Shown here: piece after piece, positions 61,754-64,000 of the stretch | Layout: every line of letters starts with the position of its first letter | Numbering within the stretch: the first letter of the stretch is position 1 | Source: Orlajensenia flava | Lineage (GTDB): Bacteria > Actinomycetota > Actinomycetes > Actinomycetales > Microbacteriaceae | Reading direction: 5' to 3' | NCBI RefSeq assembly: GCF_004801905.1 | Contig: NZ_SSSN01000013.1 | Coordinates: 1 to 64,000 of the forward strand | Length of the DNA: 64,000 nucleotides | The notes under the pieces: generated by a model | Database searches by the model: none | What the model was told of the DNA's origin: nothing | Seen by the model: the letters and a program-made list of their open reading frames with translations, nothing else | Translations under genes and position numbers: made by a program

Positions 61754-62257
61754 GTGTCTTCGTTTTCGATTCGGACTGCGCGCACCGCTGATGTGCCCGC
61801 CATCGCGGCGCTCATCGAGCCGCTCGTGCGTCGGCGCATCCTGCTCGGCAAGGAGCGCGTGGTGTTCTACGAGGCCGTACAGGAGTTCCGGGTGGCGGTC
61901 ACCGAGGCGGGCGACCTCATCGGCGCCGGCGCGCTCCACGTGATGTGGGAGGACCTCGGCGAGGTCCGAACGCTCGCCGTCGCGGACGACTGGCTCGGGC
62001 GCGGGGTCGGTCACGCTCTGCTGGAGACCCTTGAGACGGATGCCCGTGCTCTGGGGCTGTCGCGGCTGTTCTGCCTGACCTTCGAGGTGCCCTTCTTCGA
62101 GCGTCACGGATTCGTCGACATGGGCGAGGAGACCGTCGATCCCGCCGTCTACGCCGAGCTCGTCCGCTCGCACGACGACGGCGTCGCCGAGTTCCTCGAC
62201 CTGGCCAGGGTCAAGCAGAACACCCTCGGCAACACGCGGATGCTCAAGCGGTTCTGA
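61754..62257 (+). CDS. argA: amino-acid N-acetyltransferase (N-acetylglutamate synthase, short GNAT type)
   Basis: The protein of about 167 residues is a GNAT acetyltransferase. Motif A VRTLAVADDWLGRGVGHALLETLETDA holds the acetyl-CoA loop, and FCLTFEVPFFERHGFVDMGEE near 112-132 is characteristic of short actinobacterial N-acetylglutamate synthases, which start arginine synthesis. The C-terminus has LARVKQNTLGNTRML. GTG 61754 comes six bases after TACCCT, indicating a leaderless message. The longer frame from 61553 is unsupported. No arginine gene is nearby. Confidence 0.85.
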   Translation: MSSFSIRTARTADVPAIAALIEPLVRRRILLGKERVVFYEAVQEFRVAVTEAGDLIGAGALHVMWEDLGEVRTLAVADDWLGRGVGHALLETLETDARALGLSRLFCLTFEVPFFERHGFVDMGEETVDPAVYAELVRSHDDGVAEFLDLARVKQNTLGNTRMLKRF

Positions 62258-62329
62258 GCGCGGTAGGCAGTCGCACGAACCGCCGGTGACTTCAGCGGCA
62301 CCGTCGGCATCCGCACCTACCCTGTGGGT

Positions 62330-62977
62330 ATGTCGACGCTCAAGCATCCCGTCGGCCCTCAGTCCGAAAAGGTCTACTGGCGCCGGCGCCTCATCGTCGG
62401 TCTCGGCATCGCGGCCGTGATCGTCGTCATCTTCCTCATCATCGTGCGACCCGGTTCCAGCTCCGGCGAGCCGAATCCGACTGCATCGTCCGTGACGAGT
62501 TCGTCGTCCACGGCTTCGCCGAAGGCGACCACGGCTGCGACAACCATCCCCACGGAGAAGACGGATGCCGCCGGTGCGGCGTGCAAACCGTCGAACGTGC
62601 AGGTGACCGCCATCACAGACCACGACCATTACGCCGCCGGGGAGAACCCGCAACTCTCCCTGAGCATCGTCAACAACGGGACGAAGGCGTGCGTCTTCAA
62701 CGCGGGCACCTCGAAGCAGGTGTTCACCATCACGAGTGGAACCGAGAAGTACTGGGTGTCCACCGACTGCCAGACCGGCGCCGTCGACGCTGAGGTCACT
62801 CTCAAGCCGGGAGTGCCGATCAGCTCGGCAGCACCCATCGCGTGGGACCGCACCCGGTCGGCCGCCGACACCTGCGACACCGCTCGCGACGCGGTGACGG
62901 CCGCAGGGGCGTCCTACCACCTGACGGTCTCCGTCGACGGTGTGAAGAGCGCGTCCGCGCAGTTCATCCTCGACTGA
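62330..62977 (+). CDS. single-helix membrane-anchored protein with an extracellular beta domain
   Basis: The 215-residue protein has a short basic cytoplasmic start, one membrane helix (LIVGLGIAAVIVVIFLIIV, about 23-41), a Ser/Thr-rich linker (45-80) and an outer domain with CKPSNVQVTAITDHDHYAAGENPQLSLSIVNNG, which looks like an immunoglobulin-like fold of strand pairs with two or three Cys. The function is unknown; actinobacteria have many of these. TACCCT lies six bases before ATG 62330, so the gene is probably leaderless. Confidence 0.78.
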   Translation: MSTLKHPVGPQSEKVYWRRRLIVGLGIAAVIVVIFLIIVRPGSSSGEPNPTASSVTSSSSTASPKATTAATTIPTEKTDAAGAACKPSNVQVTAITDHDHYAAGENPQLSLSIVNNGTKACVFNAGTSKQVFTITSGTEKYWVSTDCQTGAVDAEVTLKPGVPISSAAPIAWDRTRSAADTCDTARDAVTAAGASYHLTVSVDGVKSASAQFILD

Positions 62978-63048
62978 GGTCTCTCCCGCGCATTCGGCCG
63001 GACGCGAACGGCGACGGATGCCCCATGCCCGCCGGATACGCTGGGGTC

Positions 63049-63483
63049 ATGGCATCCGCGTCGGGTAGGAGATCGGGCTCGACCGGGCGAGGTGCGAGCG
63101 GTGGAGTGGCCGCGCGGTTCCGGTCGCAGGCGCTCGCGGAGGCGCTGGAGCACCAGGACATGGCGGCGGTCGCCCTCGCGCTCCGCAACGGCAACACGGT
63201 CGTCCCGTTGGTCAAGCCGGGCCCCCGCGACAACCCCCTCGACGCCGGTGAGGTGTGGACCTACCGCTCGCCCGAGACCGGCGAGCTCGCGCTGCTCCTG
63301 TTCAGCGACGCCCGCAATAAGCCCGCCAACCTCCCGCCATCCGTCGGGCTGCAGTCGCCGTCCTGGCTGCGCGCGTTCCTGGGAGCCAACGCCGAGATCA
63401 TCACGACGGTGTTCCTCGACATCGCCGGCCCGCACCCAATGCAGGCGACACCTGCGGAGATCCTCCGAGCGCTCGACGCCTGA
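63049..63483 (+). CDS. SseB-family N-terminal domain protein
   Basis: The protein of about 144 residues carries LEHQDMAAVALALRNGNTVVPLVKP, WTYRSPETGELALLLFSDARNKPANLP and a C-terminal VFLDIAGPHPMQATPAEI, the pattern of SseB N-terminal-domain proteins, which are common and mostly uncharacterised in actinobacteria. TACGCT is exactly six bases before ATG 63049, again a leaderless layout. The stop sits in a short stem (GACGCC / GGCGTC, 63474-63489) that may end transcription. Confidence 0.82.
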   Translation: MASASGRRSGSTGRGASGGVAARFRSQALAEALEHQDMAAVALALRNGNTVVPLVKPGPRDNPLDAGEVWTYRSPETGELALLLFSDARNKPANLPPSVGLQSPSWLRAFLGANAEIITTVFLDIAGPHPMQATPAEILRALDA

Positions 63484-63512
63484 CGGCGTCTCTCATGTGG
63501 CACGATCGACGC

Positions 63513-63920
63513 GTGCCCCATCCTGTGCAGTTGATCCACGCGACGAGTCCGTCGGCGTCGACCGAGTACGCGAGCGCGGCCGTCGTGGCAGCCGGAACGC
63601 GCCTGATCTTCTTGGCGGGAGCCTGTCCTCTGAACGTCGATGGAACGACCGCGGCGCCGGGGGACTACGCCGGTCAGGCAGCCGCCTGCCTGCGGACCAT
63701 GGCGCAGGCTCTCTCCGACTCGGGCGCGGGCATCCGGGATGTCGTCAGCACGCGGATCCTGGTGGCCTCGGATGAGCGAGCGGACTTGTCGACCGTATGG
63801 CAGGTGGTGCGTGAGGCGTTCGGAGACCATGACGTCCCCAGCACACTGCTGGGCGTCACGGTCCTGGGCTACGACGGCCAGCTGGTCGAGATCGAGGCGA
63901 TCGCCGCACTCGCCGACTGA
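63513..63920 (+). CDS. RidA-family protein
   Basis: This protein of about 135 residues belongs to the YjgF/YER057c/UK114 (RidA) family. It has VVAAGTRLIFLAGACPLNVDGTTAAPGDYAGQAAACLRTMAQALSDSGAG, STRILVASD and a final GYDGQLVEIEAIAAL, with the strand order of the trimeric family. Archetypal RidA deaminates reactive enamine/imine intermediates. The catalytic Arg of RidA, expected in the TxRILV strand, is present as Arg in STRILV. GTG 63513 is preferred because it begins at the family start; ATG 63495 would add six residues. It is the last gene, and 80 bp without features follow. Confidence 0.85.
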   Translation: MPHPVQLIHATSPSASTEYASAAVVAAGTRLIFLAGACPLNVDGTTAAPGDYAGQAAACLRTMAQALSDSGAGIRDVVSTRILVASDERADLSTVWQVVREAFGDHDVPSTLLGVTVLGYDGQLVEIEAIAALAD

Positions 63921-64000
63921 GTCGGGGTGGCGTCACGCGTCCGCAGGGACAGGCTCGCGCCAACCTTCACCGGCGCGTCGGATCAGCGCTCGCCGATGCT

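Overview
The window looks like chromosome from a high-GC actinobacterium, most likely of the Microbacteriaceae (Microbacterium-like). The reasons are the gene order tilS-hpt-ftsH-folE-folP-folB-folK-DUF3180-PH-PH-DUF2520-panC-lysS, a tRNA Glu-Asp-Phe cluster, several apparently leaderless genes with a TANNNT box about six bases before the start codon, and a short intergenic repeat near 36.8 kb of a kind common in this family. The family assignment is inference; no rRNA is present.

Region 1 (1-15.5 kb) is a Wzx/Wzy-type surface polysaccharide locus. It holds a polymerase/ligase-like membrane protein, a Wzz-BY-kinase fusion, a flippase, five putative glycosyltransferases, a glycerol-3-phosphate cytidylyltransferase with a CDP-glycerol glycerophosphotransferase (so the polymer may carry glycerol phosphate), a Gfo/Idh/MocA oxidoreductase, an aldo/keto reductase-like protein and, at the right end, the priming undecaprenyl-phosphate sugar transferase. 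Apart from that last gene the locus is visibly less GC-rich than the housekeeping part.

Region 2 (15.8-33.55 kb) is an integrated mobile element in the 3' end of tRNA-Phe. A 45-bp direct repeat marks both ends, and the tRNA's own terminator now lies beyond the far end. The backbone resembles an actinobacterial integrative and conjugative element: FtsK/Tra-like translocase, RepSA-type HUH replication initiator, Xis-like protein and tyrosine integrase. The cargo is defence-like: a HEPN/Abi-like protein; a four-gene system of C5 DNA methyltransferase, MORC/MutL-type GHKL ATPase, PD-(D/E)XK protein and Z1 helicase-like ATPase arranged as two divergent pairs; a GIY-YIG/Orf172-like protein; and an unrecognised two-gene unit of a soluble protein plus a four-helix membrane protein. 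Two strongly structured non-coding stretches (16.70-16.82 kb and 24.39-24.55 kb) lie inside it.

Region 3 (33.6-64 kb) is conserved chromosome: three tRNAs, two tandem peptidoglycan hydrolases sharing one N-terminal coiled-coil design, ppa, tilS, hpt, ftsH, the folate operon continuing into panC and lysS, a fructose PTS operon (regulator, kinase, transporter), cardiolipin synthase with two tiny membrane proteins, a GT39-like membrane protein, a pirin, clpC with a candidate ClgR box, and a set of small single genes including a RidA-family protein. All coordinates, stems and motifs were read by eye. Homology statements rest on recognition of family motifs, not on database searches.
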